Below, one piece after another: positions 15,581 through 24,408 of a DNA stretch of 64,000 nucleotides. How positions within the stretch are numbered: the stretch's first letter is position 1; every line of letters starts with the position of its first letter. The stretch comes from an uncultured Verrucomicrobiota bacterium (GTDB lineage Bacteria; Verrucomicrobiota; Kiritimatiellia; Kiritimatiellales; Tichowtungiaceae), in assembly GCA_903826865.1 (NCBI GenBank), contig CAIKGD010000027.1, forward strand, positions 37,873 through 101,872, written 5' to 3'. Under the pieces are notes generated by a model that saw only the letters and a list, made by a program, of their open reading frames with translations, did no database searches and had not been told where the DNA came from. The position numbers were made by a program, and so were the translations under genes.

Positions 15581-16906
15581 ATGGCCGGAATTTTTAAAGC
15601 ATACGACATTCGCGGAATCTACGGAACGGATCTGACCGACGACATCGCCTTCAAAATCGGCCGCGCCGTCGCGACGTTCCTGAAGCCGAAAACCTTTGTG
15701 ATCGGTCACGACATGCGTCCGCACTCGACTCCGCTGTTCAATGCGATGGCCAAAGGGCTGACTATGCAGGGCGTTGATGTCATCAACATCGGGTTGGCTT
15801 CCACGCCGATGTCCTATCACGCCAACGGAAAGCTCGGCGCGGACGGCTCGGCTATCATCACCGCTTCGCATAATCCCGGCGAATGGAACGGCATGAAAAT
15901 CTGCCGCGAAAAAGCGATTCCGATCAGCGGTGCGACCGGCATTGCCGACATTGAACGCATCGTCAACGAAGAATCCTTCGATGCGCCTGCCGCCAAGCCC
16001 GGCAACGTGACGGCGTACGACATCAAACCGGAATATTTTGCCCACATCCGCACCTTCGCCAAAATCAAAAAGCCGCTCAAAGTGGTCATTGACTACGCCA
16101 ACGGCATGGGCATTTCCGAAGGCGGTGTCTTCACCAAAGAAATGTTCAACATCACTCCGATGTATGATGTGCTCGACGGCACCTTCCCGAATCATGAAGC
16201 CAATCCGCTCGACCTGCACACGCTCCACGATATTTCCGCCAAACTCAAAGAGGGTAAGTACGACTTCGGTATCGCCTTTGACGGCGATGCCGACCGCGCC
16301 GGCTTCCTCGACGAAAACGGCGAAGTCGTCACCATGGACATGATCACCGCGCTGGTCGCGCAGTCCATGCTCGAAGAATTTCCCGGCGCGGCCATCTTCT
16401 ACGACCTGCGCAGCAGCTGGGCGGTCAAAGAAGTCATCGAAGAAGCGGGCGGACGCCCCATGATGAGCCGCGTCGGTCACGCTTTCATCAAAGCGCAGAT
16501 GCGCGAAGCCGACGCCGTTTTCGCGGGCGAACTTTCCGGCCACTACTACTTTCGTGACAACTACTACACCGAAAGTTCCTCGCTGGCTGCCATCTGCGTC
16601 GCCAACCTCATCAGCAAAACCGGCAAAACGCTTTCCGAACTGATCAAGCCGATCAAACGCTACTTCGCGGCCGGCGAAATCAACTCCAAGGTGGCCGATG
16701 TGCAGTCCGTCTTCAAACGCCTCGATGCCAAATACGGCGACGCGCGCAAATTCCAGCTCGACGGCAACTCCTACGAATACGCCGACTGGTGGTTTAACGT
16801 CCGCTCGTCCAACACCGAGCCGCTCGTCCGCCTTAACCTCGAAGCCAAAACCAAGGCGCAGATGGAACAAAGGCGCGATGAAGTGCTGGCACTGATTCGG
16901 AAATAA
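15581..16906 (+). CDS. manB: Phosphomannomutase/phosphoglucomutase
   Basis: Interconverts hexose 6-phosphate and 1-phosphate, supplying mannose-1-P or glucose-1-P for polysaccharide and nucleotide-sugar synthesis. The 441-residue protein carries all four alpha-D-phosphohexomutase signatures: catalytic TASHNPGEWNG, metal-binding FDGDADR, sugar-binding GELSGHYYF and phosphate-binding RSSNTEPLVR. GAAAGGA precedes the ATG. Which hexose it prefers cannot be read from the sequence; ManB/AlgC-type is the best match. Confidence 0.93.
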   Translation: MAGIFKAYDIRGIYGTDLTDDIAFKIGRAVATFLKPKTFVIGHDMRPHSTPLFNAMAKGLTMQGVDVINIGLASTPMSYHANGKLGADGSAIITASHNPGEWNGMKICREKAIPISGATGIADIERIVNEESFDAPAAKPGNVTAYDIKPEYFAHIRTFAKIKKPLKVVIDYANGMGISEGGVFTKEMFNITPMYDVLDGTFPNHEANPLDLHTLHDISAKLKEGKYDFGIAFDGDADRAGFLDENGEVVTMDMITALVAQSMLEEFPGAAIFYDLRSSWAVKEVIEEAGGRPMMSRVGHAFIKAQMREADAVFAGELSGHYYFRDNYYTESSSLAAICVANLISKTGKTLSELIKPIKRYFAAGEINSKVADVQSVFKRLDAKYGDARKFQLDGNSYEYADWWFNVRSSNTEPLVRLNLEAKTKAQMEQRRDEVLALIRK

Positions 16907-16913
16907 TATGGAG

Positions 16914-17008
16914 TGCGCAGGCTTGCCTGCGCTTTTTTAAGCGGAGCTTGCTCCGCGATTAACCGCAGCAAGCTGCGTAAACAAAGCGGTGGCAAGCCAC
17001 CGCAGTCC
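16914..17008. repeat. Cluster of four GC-rich hairpins (REP-like)
   Basis: Four adjacent palindromes: GCGCAGG/CCTGCGC followed by six T (terminator for the mutase gene), GCGGAGC-TT-GCTCCGC, GCAGC-AA-GCTGC and GCGGTGGC-AA-GCCACCGC. Three of the four have a two-base AA or TT centre. They resemble repetitive extragenic palindromes and end a few bases before the dusB relic, marking the island edge. Confidence 0.7.
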
Positions 17009-17011
17009 AAA

Positions 17012-17303
17012 ATATTATTGAAACCTTTTAAATGTGGAACGGTGACGATCAACTTCCCAGTGGTGCTCACACCGAAGGCATCTGCCGCGACTCGCAGAAG
17101 ACGTTTCAGTTTCTGGAAGTCTCTGCGCAGGATCATCCGATTGCGGCGCATATTTTCGGCAAGTCAGTCGAAGCGATGGTCGCAGCCGCGCAGTATATCG
17201 AAAAGCTGAACCGCTTTGACTGGATTGATCTCAACTGCGGCTGTCCGGTTAAAAAAAGTGGTGCGGCGCGGCGCTGCTGAAAGGATCTGAACAGATCGGC
17301 GAG
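17012..17303 (+). pseudogene. dusB 5'-end relic 1 (internal deletion)
   Basis: Matches the first part of the intact dusB at 30845. LKPFKCGTVTINFPVVL is readable, then about 100 bases are missing, then 17080-17260 is roughly 95% identical to dusB (FQFLEVSAQDHPIAAHIFGK, LNRFDWIDLNCGCPVK). An extra A after that and a further small deletion destroy the frame. Similarity stops at about 17303 (CAGATCGGCGAG), where an AraC tail begins. It has no start codon and cannot be functional. Confidence 0.93.
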
Positions 17304-17457
17304 CGCTCCCCTCAGCATCAAAGAAATTGCGGAAACCGTTGGTTATGAAAACCCGCTCTATTTCAGCCGGGTCTTCCGCCCGCAGATGAATCTGACGCCT
17401 TCCGAATATCGCACCGCCAGTATGTGGCCGGCAGCACGGCACCCGATCCAGGCGTAA
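17304..17457 (+). pseudogene. AraC-family regulator C-terminal relic
   Basis: Reads PLSIKEIAETVGYENPLYFS then RVFRPQMNLTPSEYRTAS and a stop at about 17457. This is the second helix-turn-helix of an AraC-type regulator; everything before it is gone. It is joined directly to the dusB relic, so the junction records a recombination or deletion between a dusB head and an AraC gene, the same two genes that adjoin at 28349-28406 and 30758-30845. Confidence 0.88.
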
Positions 17458-17463
17458 AAAATC

Positions 17464-17476
17464 AACAGAACCTGTT
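17464..17476. repeat. AACAGAACCTGTT motif, copy 3
   Basis: A one-base-shorter copy of the inverted AACAG/CTGTT motif found twice upstream of ptsP, here between the AraC relic and the sulfatase terminator. Confidence 0.3.
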
Positions 17477-17509
17477 ACACAAGAGAATATTAAAAACCCG
17501 TGTGAAGCA

Positions 17510-17544
17510 GATAGAAAAGGATCGTGAAGCCGCCGGCACGATCC
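17510..17544 (-). terminator. Intrinsic terminator of the sulfatase/beta-helix operon
   Basis: On the minus strand GGATCGTG (complement of 17537-17544) pairs with CACGATCC (complement of 17519-17526), followed by TTTTCTATC. It lies 25 bases after the stop of the minus-strand sulfatase, ending that four-gene run. Confidence 0.8.
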
Positions 17545-17568
17545 AGATACATCGCTTGCATACACTAT

Positions 17569-19050
17569 TTATTGCTTAACCGCTTCATTTTCAGACGGCG
17601 GCAATCCCGGATATTTCGGTGTACCGCCCCCGTAAAGATAAGTATCGAACTTCTCCGCGCCGCCGATCACCCGCGGATCGCCGCTCGCCTTCAACTTTTC
17701 ATGCAACTGATTAGAAAGCTTATTCAAAACATCGGCATATTCAGGATTAGCCGCCTGATTTTTCTGCTCATTCGGATCAGCACGCAGATCGAACAGTTCA
17801 AACTCAGGCCGCTTCGCGAACGACAGATCGAACAGCCGGCGGTGTTCCGCATCCTTGTCCCGGTTTTCAACCATATAAATTTTGGTCGGCCCGTTGTCGC
17901 AGTCGGCAAACCATGCGTTGGACATAAAAGCATGCTTGTAGTCTTCTGTCCCGGCCGGCCAGCGATCCGGATTAAAATTCCGGATCAGCAGAAAATCATC
18001 GGTGCGAATGGCCCGGCACGGATAACCGCCGGAATTCGAACCTTCCTGAGCGGGCGCATGTCGCTCTTTTCCGAACAAGACATGGTCGCGGGACGGATCA
18101 ATCCTCCCGCTCTTACCGGCAGTCAGCAGCGGCTTTAAACTGCGCCCGGTCATAACCGCCGGAATCGGCAGTCCGGCCAGTTCCAGAAATGTCGGCGCGA
18201 AATCGGTTGAACTGACAAAATCGGTTATGCGGTGCCCGCCCGCAAAGTGTCCCGGCCAGCAGATGGCCAGCGGCACGTGCACACCCTCATCATAGATGTT
18301 GCTTTTGCAGCGCGGGAAGGGCATGCCGTGATCGCTCGTCATAACGATGAGGGTGTTTTCAAGCTCACCAGCCTGCCGCAGCATTTCAATAAGCTCACCG
18401 GTTTCACGGTCAAAGCGCTGTACGGCGAAGTAATAATCCGCGATATCACCGCGCACCTCCGGCGCATCCGGAAAACACGCGGGAATGTTAATTTTACCGG
18501 ACGGGATGCCGTCTTTTGCGCCGGAATCTTTTACATACGGACGGTGCGGATCATGCGAACCGAACCAGAAGCAGAACGGTTTATCCGCCGGACGTTTCGC
18601 TAAGAACTCAGCAAAACTTTTGTATACAGTGCCTGCCGGATTGCGCGGACGGTCACCGTTTTTTCCCGGCCCCCAACCTTTACGGGTGTATCCGACGAAG
18701 TAACCATTCTCTTCCAGCAGGTCAGGATAGACCGGATCATTGATCGAGACGGGGCCGAACAAGTTGGCGGCCTCCCCCAGTCGCCAATGCCACTGTCCTG
18801 TTAGAATAGCCGCTCGCGACGGCGCGCAGGAGGGCGATGAAATATAAGCCTGTTCAAAAAGAACTCCTTCCTTCGCCAGCCGGTCAAAGGTCGGCGTCTT
18901 CACGACCTGATCTCCATACACCCCGGCATGCGTACCCCAGTCGTCCGCAATAGCGAACAGTATATTGGGTTGCGCTTGCGCCGCTTTGGCTGTCAGTGGT
19001 GCTACGGCGATCCCCGCCAGCATGATTTTTTTATAGACCCTCGTTTCCAT
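17569..19050 (-). CDS. S1-family sulfatase
   Basis: Exported sulfatase of 493 residues. Signal peptide KKIMLAGIAVAPLTAKAAQA, metal site NILFAIADDWG, modifiable Cys in CAPSRAAILTG (about residue 75), FWFGSHDPHRPY, second metal site VMTSDHGMPFPRCKSN and C-terminal FELFDLRADPNEQKNQA. ATG 19050 is preferred because GGAGGG lies just ahead of it; the upstream ATG at 19065 overlaps that ribosome binding site. It is the last gene of the minus-strand run and starts 17 bases after the preceding beta-helix gene. Residues around the motif resemble heparan/carbohydrate sulfatases more than aryl sulfatases, but substrate is uncertain. Confidence 0.93.
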   Translation of the reverse strand: METRVYKKIMLAGIAVAPLTAKAAQAQPNILFAIADDWGTHAGVYGDQVVKTPTFDRLAKEGVLFEQAYISSPSCAPSRAAILTGQWHWRLGEAANLFGPVSINDPVYPDLLEENGYFVGYTRKGWGPGKNGDRPRNPAGTVYKSFAEFLAKRPADKPFCFWFGSHDPHRPYVKDSGAKDGIPSGKINIPACFPDAPEVRGDIADYYFAVQRFDRETGELIEMLRQAGELENTLIVMTSDHGMPFPRCKSNIYDEGVHVPLAICWPGHFAGGHRITDFVSSTDFAPTFLELAGLPIPAVMTGRSLKPLLTAGKSGRIDPSRDHVLFGKERHAPAQEGSNSGGYPCRAIRTDDFLLIRNFNPDRWPAGTEDYKHAFMSNAWFADCDNGPTKIYMVENRDKDAEHRRLFDLSFAKRPEFELFDLRADPNEQKNQAANPEYADVLNKLSNQLHEKLKASGDPRVIGGAEKFDTYLYGGGTPKYPGLPPSENEAVKQ

Positions 19051-19067
19051 TTTCCCTCCATACACCG

Positions 19068-21365
19068 TTAGAGTTCAAGATCCTTGTGATTTGAAATTTT
19101 CTTTGACCGTGTCAGGCGCGGCGCTATCCGCTTAAAAACCTGCGCCGGAATTTTTGACGGAGCGCTGATCCATTCCGGATCGCCGTAAAGGCCGGCGGAA
19201 CTCAAGTCAAACGGCTCAAAACCGATCTTTTCGGCCGGGGACCCCGGACGAAGTCGGAAATCGTGCCGCTCCTTGTCGAAGAACATGGGGTCGGCGACAA
19301 TGGAATCACGGTCTTGACCCAGAGCCTGCCATTCCTGCCACGACCAGTCCCCGAACCGCAACTCCCCGTCGGCGGAATGATAGAGGTTGTGGTTGAACTT
19401 GAATTTTCGCTTCGCGTCCCAATAGCGGGACAACACCTCGCCATTGGAAGTATCAATGATGTTTCGTTCAACGATCATGGAAGCGTCGCTCTTGAATCCG
19501 TTGTTGATTTGCCCGGCCACCGTGTTGAGGGTGAATATGTTGTTGCGGATCACATTGTCCGTAATCGCGCCGTTCTGCATATACCCTCCGTCCATGCAGT
19601 TATAGCAGATATTATGATCTATCTGAATCTGCGAACTGCCCTGATCGCAGTAAATTCCGAAAGCGGCGTAGTCAAAATAATTTACATCGTGGATCAGATT
19701 GTGGTGGAGGCGCGTTCCCGGGGAAACGCCTTCGGTGTAAATCCCGCCCATGTCGCTCATGGTGCCGGCGCCAATGTGATGAATATGGTTGTAAGCCACC
19801 TCATTGTGATGCGCATGGCTGTATTTGAAATCCAGCCGCCGCCCGACCGTGATGCCGCTGTAAGGCAGGTTGCAGATCTCATTGTGAGTCACGCGGTTGA
19901 AAGGCGCATGGGCGATAAAGACACCGCCAATCACGCCGGGGAAAACACGGCCATTGTCATGAAAGAAACAATTGTCAACGACGTTATGGCGGGAGAGCAG
20001 ATCGTCAGATGCATCGTCGGGAGGCAACGGATTTTTGACAAGATCGACATTCGACCAGCGTGAACCGATCAGGATGCCGCCACCGCCCATGTCATGAATT
20101 TCGCATTGTTGCACGCAATTGGAGGCCGACCCGTCAATTAAATAGAGTGCGTAGCCTCCGCCGCAGGTGATTTCGCATTGTTCGAAGATGCAAAAACGCA
20201 ATCCTTTCGCTTCGATCACCGCCGGCAGGAAATGAACACTGCTGTATCCATCGGTCTCTCCCGCGCGGTCAAGCGGACCCCAGTCCGTGTGCCGGAACGA
20301 AAGACCGCGAAAAACAAGTCCATCCACGAAATGTCCTGCCGCGCAGACACCCTCGATGCGGATCAATGCCGGAAGCGCCGAAACGACGGTCTCGGCCAAC
20401 TCCATTTCTTCGCCTTCACGGGGCCGGTATGTCAGCACGCCGGTTTTGCGATCCAGATACCATTCTCCGGGCGAGTCCAGAAATTCGCGGGCGTTTTCGA
20501 CAAAATAGTAGGGCATCCGTCCTTTCCAGCGTAAGGCCGGAAAGCGGCTGGATCCGGTAAACAAAACCGTCCGGCGCGCCTCGTCGATTTCGGCAATCCA
20601 GCGCAAAGGACTGGTCCATGAATGCAGCTGGAACAGATTGACATCCTCAGGATTTTCCCAGTGCTGGATGTCGCCGTCCTTGTACCCCATCGCGACCTTG
20701 CCCAAATCGTCCTTGGATTTGAATTTAACCCCGGCATAGCCTTGGGTCATCAATTTCACCCTCATCGCTTCAGAAAAACGCGGAGGATCGTCCGCCTTTA
20801 AACAGCCCTCGTTGGGATAACGGGCTCGTTGGCGACGCTCCCCGTTTACAAACAGTTGCGTCGAATAAAACTCTCCGTCGCGGACTTCCGGGACAACCGC
20901 TGTCCAAGTATTTCCATCAGCCGACTTCTGCCAGCCGGTAACGCGCCGACCTCCGCTGAGCACCGGTTTTTCGCCCGGCCAGGCAGTATAGGTAGTGGGT
21001 GCAGATACGGGTGCCGAATCTTCCGGTTTGAAGACCAATGTTTCCGCCAGTGGATAAAACCCGCCCCGGACCACTACCGTATATGCGCGCGGCACCGCGT
21101 CTTTGGCGCGCGCGTCTTTTACTGCGTCACGCGCCTGCGCCAGAGTTGCAAAAGGGCCGTCGGCACCATCGGCGCGAGACGCGGGCAACGTGCCGGACCA
21201 ACTGTCTTTTCCGTCAGTCGCGACATAGAAATCGCCTTGAGCCTTTGCGGGGTTTGTATTGGACAGTGCCGATATTGCACCGGCCGCAGGATGCTGCGCC
21301 AGCACCGGAACAACCATGCCCTCCACTAAAGCTGCAGCCAGCATAATCGGTTTATATAATTTCAT
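19068..21365 (-). CDS. Right-handed beta-helix glycan-active protein (GH141-like)
   Basis: A 765-residue secreted protein. Signal peptide LYKPIMLAAALVEGMVVPVL, then the GH141-type N-terminal block (DFYVATDGKDSWSGTLPASR, FATLAQARDAVKDARAKDAV, RGGFYPLAETLVFKPEDSAP, WPGEKPVLSGGRRVTGWQKS). The beta-helix that follows is rich in His and Asp: IHDMGGGGILIGSRWS, HAHHNEVAYNHIHHIGAG, GIYTEGVSPGTRLHHNLIHD. It is a close paralogue of the next gene upstream (21428-24325) but lacks that protein's C-terminal module. Co-transcription with two sulfatases suggests it cleaves a sulfated glycan. GH141 includes alpha-L-fucosidase, so a fucan is possible. Confidence 0.8.
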   Translation of the reverse strand: MKLYKPIMLAAALVEGMVVPVLAQHPAAGAISALSNTNPAKAQGDFYVATDGKDSWSGTLPASRADGADGPFATLAQARDAVKDARAKDAVPRAYTVVVRGGFYPLAETLVFKPEDSAPVSAPTTYTAWPGEKPVLSGGRRVTGWQKSADGNTWTAVVPEVRDGEFYSTQLFVNGERRQRARYPNEGCLKADDPPRFSEAMRVKLMTQGYAGVKFKSKDDLGKVAMGYKDGDIQHWENPEDVNLFQLHSWTSPLRWIAEIDEARRTVLFTGSSRFPALRWKGRMPYYFVENAREFLDSPGEWYLDRKTGVLTYRPREGEEMELAETVVSALPALIRIEGVCAAGHFVDGLVFRGLSFRHTDWGPLDRAGETDGYSSVHFLPAVIEAKGLRFCIFEQCEITCGGGYALYLIDGSASNCVQQCEIHDMGGGGILIGSRWSNVDLVKNPLPPDDASDDLLSRHNVVDNCFFHDNGRVFPGVIGGVFIAHAPFNRVTHNEICNLPYSGITVGRRLDFKYSHAHHNEVAYNHIHHIGAGTMSDMGGIYTEGVSPGTRLHHNLIHDVNYFDYAAFGIYCDQGSSQIQIDHNICYNCMDGGYMQNGAITDNVIRNNIFTLNTVAGQINNGFKSDASMIVERNIIDTSNGEVLSRYWDAKRKFKFNHNLYHSADGELRFGDWSWQEWQALGQDRDSIVADPMFFDKERHDFRLRPGSPAEKIGFEPFDLSSAGLYGDPEWISAPSKIPAQVFKRIAPRLTRSKKISNHKDLEL

Positions 21366-21427
21366 TTTTATTTTTCAGCTATTATTTGGGAATTTGTTTC
21401 TATGGATTGATGATCCGTTTTATTGTA

Positions 21428-24325
21428 CTATAACTCTTCCTGCCCTAGTGATCCAAATGTCAGGTTGATATTGTCCAGATAGAATGCGGCCGGCTTGACA
21501 CCGGGGCACATCCAGCCCAGCCAGTTGAGCGAGTTGAAATCCGCTCCTGATTGATACTCAAGCTCGTTGACCGTCTGCGGATTCTGTCCCGGAACTGTGA
21601 GGGTCAATGTGTAGGCATCCGTTCCGGCACCCGGTGTACAGCTGATTTCAACGTGGAACCACTGATCCGGCGGGTAGTTTGCCACAGTCTTTCCTCTTAC
21701 CTTAACCTCTCCGTCGTTTTCAAATCTGATCACCGGCCCGGTGGCATAAGGGACTGCTTTGTTACGCCATTCCTGCATCAGAACCGCACCCTTGCCCATA
21801 CGCAGGTCAAAGGATAAACGAGCCTTGCCTTTCCCAGCGACGACTGTATAGGACAAAAACGGCCAATGCGCTTTGTCGGCCGGGCCATCAACGAATTTGA
21901 GGCTGCGCGCGCCGCCAGCCGCCGTTTCGCCGGTTACACGAACGGATGTCGTTGAAGTCTCGCCGAATACCGCTGCTTTTTCAGGCTTTGCTCCCAAGGA
22001 GGTCTGTTCGAAGTCATCATTCAGCAGGCCGGATGGCGGGGTAGGGTCAGGATTATTTTTAACTTTACGGGATGGCGGCGGCACCACTTTCTTAAAGACC
22101 TGCGCCGGAACTTTTGACGGAGCGCTGACCCATTCCGGGTCGCCGTACAAACCAATCTCTCGCTGGTCAATCGGCTCAAAGCCGAGGGTTAGAGCCGGCG
22201 AATCCGGTTTGAGCCGGAAATCATGACGTTCCGCATCCGCAAACAGCGGGTCAGCGATAATCGAATGAATATCCTGACCCATTTCATGCCACTGATCCGG
22301 CGACCAGTCTTTGAACTTCAATGCCTTGCCCTCCGTGCTCCAGTAGAGATTAGAATCAAAGCGCATGGCATCTTCCTTGTTCCAGAAGCGAGCCAGAATT
22401 TCACCGCTCGATGTGGCAATGATGTTGCGTTCAACGGTCATCAAATCCTTATCCGCACCGAGATTCCTTTTTTTACCAGCACTGAATTGGCCGTTCTCTG
22501 TTCCGAGAAGAAAGATGTTATTTCTAACGATATTGCTGCAGCCGATGTTCTGCATATACCCGCCGTCCATGCAGCCGTGAACAATATTGTAGTCGAGCAG
22601 AATGCCGGAGCTGCATTCGTCGCAGTAAAGGCCCCATCCACCATAGCGATAGCGGTTCACGTCGTGAATGAGATTGTGATGCAGGCGGGTTCCGGGTGAA
22701 ATCCCCTCAGTATAAATGCCGGCCATATCGCTCATCATGTCCCGTCCGATGTGATGAATATGATTCCAGCCCGCTTCATTGTGATGCGCGTGGCTGTAAT
22801 TATAATCCAGCCGCCGTCCGACGGTGATACCGTTGTAGGGCATGTTGCAGATTTCATTATGAGTGATTTTGTTGTAAGAACTGTGCGCAATAAATACGCC
22901 GCCGATGATTCCGGAAAACACCTGTCCGTTATCGTGCAGGAAACAGTTGTCCACCGTATTATAACGGCAGATCAGATCATCCGGCCCGTCATCCGGCGGA
23001 ATCTGTTTCGTCACATCATCGTAAGGTGAAAAGCGCGAGCCGATCAGAATACCGCCGCCGCCCATGTCGTGAATTTCGCACTGCTGGACACGGTTGGAAG
23101 TTGAGCCGTTAATCAGATAAAGAGCGTATCCGCCGCTATGTGCAATTTCACACTTTTCGAAGGTGCTGTAGCGCAGGCCCGTGGCGCTGACGGCGGCTTC
23201 CAGAAAGTGGCAGCCGGAATAGCCGTCGTTTTCCTGTGTGCGATCCAGCGGGCCCCAGTCGGCGTGCCGGAACGACAGACCGCGGAATGACAGACCGTCA
23301 ATAAATTTACCTTCTGTCGCCGTGCCGGCGAAGCGCACCAGCGTCCGGAGCACGGAAACGGTTGTTTCAGCCGACAGCATATTTTCGCCTGCCACAGGCC
23401 AATAGGTCAGTTCGCCGGTCTTGCGGTTTAAATACCACTCTCCCGGCGCATCGAGGCCTTCCCGGACATTCTCAATAACATAGGGCATCTGATATTCCCA
23501 TTTACACGCCGGGAACCGGCCGGGGCCGGTGTAAAGAACCGAGTGTTCATCGAGGCGGGCAATCCAATGCATTGCGCTGGTCCAGGCGTGCATCACATGC
23601 AGATTCACATCATCGAGGTTTTCCCACCGTTTGATATCGCCATCTTTATAGCCCATTCCCATTCTGTCGGCCTTGTTGCTGGTAATCGCTGTACTCAACT
23701 CCAGTTTATCAATTGCTTGCAAGACTTCCGGGCTGAACTTCGGAGGGCCGTTGGATCTCAAAAATCCTTCATTCGGAATGCGCGCCCGTGTACGCCGCTG
23801 ACCGTTTACAAACAATTGCGTCGAATACCATTTCCCGTCGCGGACTTCCGGGATAACTGCGATCCATGTATTTCCATCCGCCGACTTCTGCCAGCCGCTG
23901 ACACGGTGCCCTCCGCTGAGCACCGGTTTCTCACCCGGCAGGGCGGTATAGATTGTCGGTGCGGATGCCGTTGCCGAATCTTCCGGGGTAAAGACCAGCG
24001 GTTCCTTGAGGAAGTAGGTTCCACCCCGGATAACCACAGTGTAAGCGCGCGGCACCGCGTCTTTGGCGCGCGCGGCTCTCACGGCATCACGCGCCTGCGC
24101 CAACGTCGCGAAGGGACCGTCCGTGCCATCGGCGCGCGGAGCAGCCAGTGTTCCCGACCAGCCGTCTTTTCCGTCCGTTGCCACGTAGAAGTCACCCCGA
24201 ATATCAGCAGGCTTTGTATTGGACAGTGCCGGTACCGAACCGGACGCAGGGCACTGCGCCAGCGCTGGAGCCGCCATGCCCGCCACTAAAGCCGCCGCCA
24301 GAAATCCGAGTGTCTGTTTTTTCAT
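21428..24325 (-). CDS. Right-handed beta-helix protein with C-terminal sandwich domain (GH141-like)
   Basis: About 965 residues. Signal peptide KKQTLGFLAAALVAGMAAPA, GH141-like N-terminal block (FYVATDGKDGWSGTLAAPRA) and a beta-helix nearly parallel to the neighbour (HAHHNEAGWNHIHHIGRDMM). An extra C-terminal module of about 200 residues (LLNDDFEQTSLGAKPEKAAV to AAFYLDNINLTF) looks like a concanavalin-type beta-sandwich, possibly carbohydrate-binding. Start choice is uncertain. ATG 24325 has GGGA and begins the signal peptide; an in-frame ATG at 24394 has a better AGGAG but would add 23 residues before the signal. It starts downstream of a sulfatase gene with almost no gap. Confidence 0.8.
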   Translation of the reverse strand: MKKQTLGFLAAALVAGMAAPALAQCPASGSVPALSNTKPADIRGDFYVATDGKDGWSGTLAAPRADGTDGPFATLAQARDAVRAARAKDAVPRAYTVVIRGGTYFLKEPLVFTPEDSATASAPTIYTALPGEKPVLSGGHRVSGWQKSADGNTWIAVIPEVRDGKWYSTQLFVNGQRRTRARIPNEGFLRSNGPPKFSPEVLQAIDKLELSTAITSNKADRMGMGYKDGDIKRWENLDDVNLHVMHAWTSAMHWIARLDEHSVLYTGPGRFPACKWEYQMPYVIENVREGLDAPGEWYLNRKTGELTYWPVAGENMLSAETTVSVLRTLVRFAGTATEGKFIDGLSFRGLSFRHADWGPLDRTQENDGYSGCHFLEAAVSATGLRYSTFEKCEIAHSGGYALYLINGSTSNRVQQCEIHDMGGGGILIGSRFSPYDDVTKQIPPDDGPDDLICRYNTVDNCFLHDNGQVFSGIIGGVFIAHSSYNKITHNEICNMPYNGITVGRRLDYNYSHAHHNEAGWNHIHHIGRDMMSDMAGIYTEGISPGTRLHHNLIHDVNRYRYGGWGLYCDECSSGILLDYNIVHGCMDGGYMQNIGCSNIVRNNIFLLGTENGQFSAGKKRNLGADKDLMTVERNIIATSSGEILARFWNKEDAMRFDSNLYWSTEGKALKFKDWSPDQWHEMGQDIHSIIADPLFADAERHDFRLKPDSPALTLGFEPIDQREIGLYGDPEWVSAPSKVPAQVFKKVVPPPSRKVKNNPDPTPPSGLLNDDFEQTSLGAKPEKAAVFGETSTTSVRVTGETAAGGARSLKFVDGPADKAHWPFLSYTVVAGKGKARLSFDLRMGKGAVLMQEWRNKAVPYATGPVIRFENDGEVKVRGKTVANYPPDQWFHVEISCTPGAGTDAYTLTLTVPGQNPQTVNELEYQSGADFNSLNWLGWMCPGVKPAAFYLDNINLTFGSLGQEEL

Positions 24326-24408
24326 AGTTTCCCTTTTTGTGCTGAGTCCGAACCGTATTTCAGCCGGAAAATTTAAGCGCTTCTGCGTAGTCATACCATC
24401 TCCTTTTA

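Noticed and set aside
15557..16870. 437-codon frame antisense to phosphomannomutase
   Set aside because: The length comes from the codon bias of the real gene. Its product is Phe/Val/Gly/Asp-repetitive with no domain, while the plus strand has all four mutase signatures.
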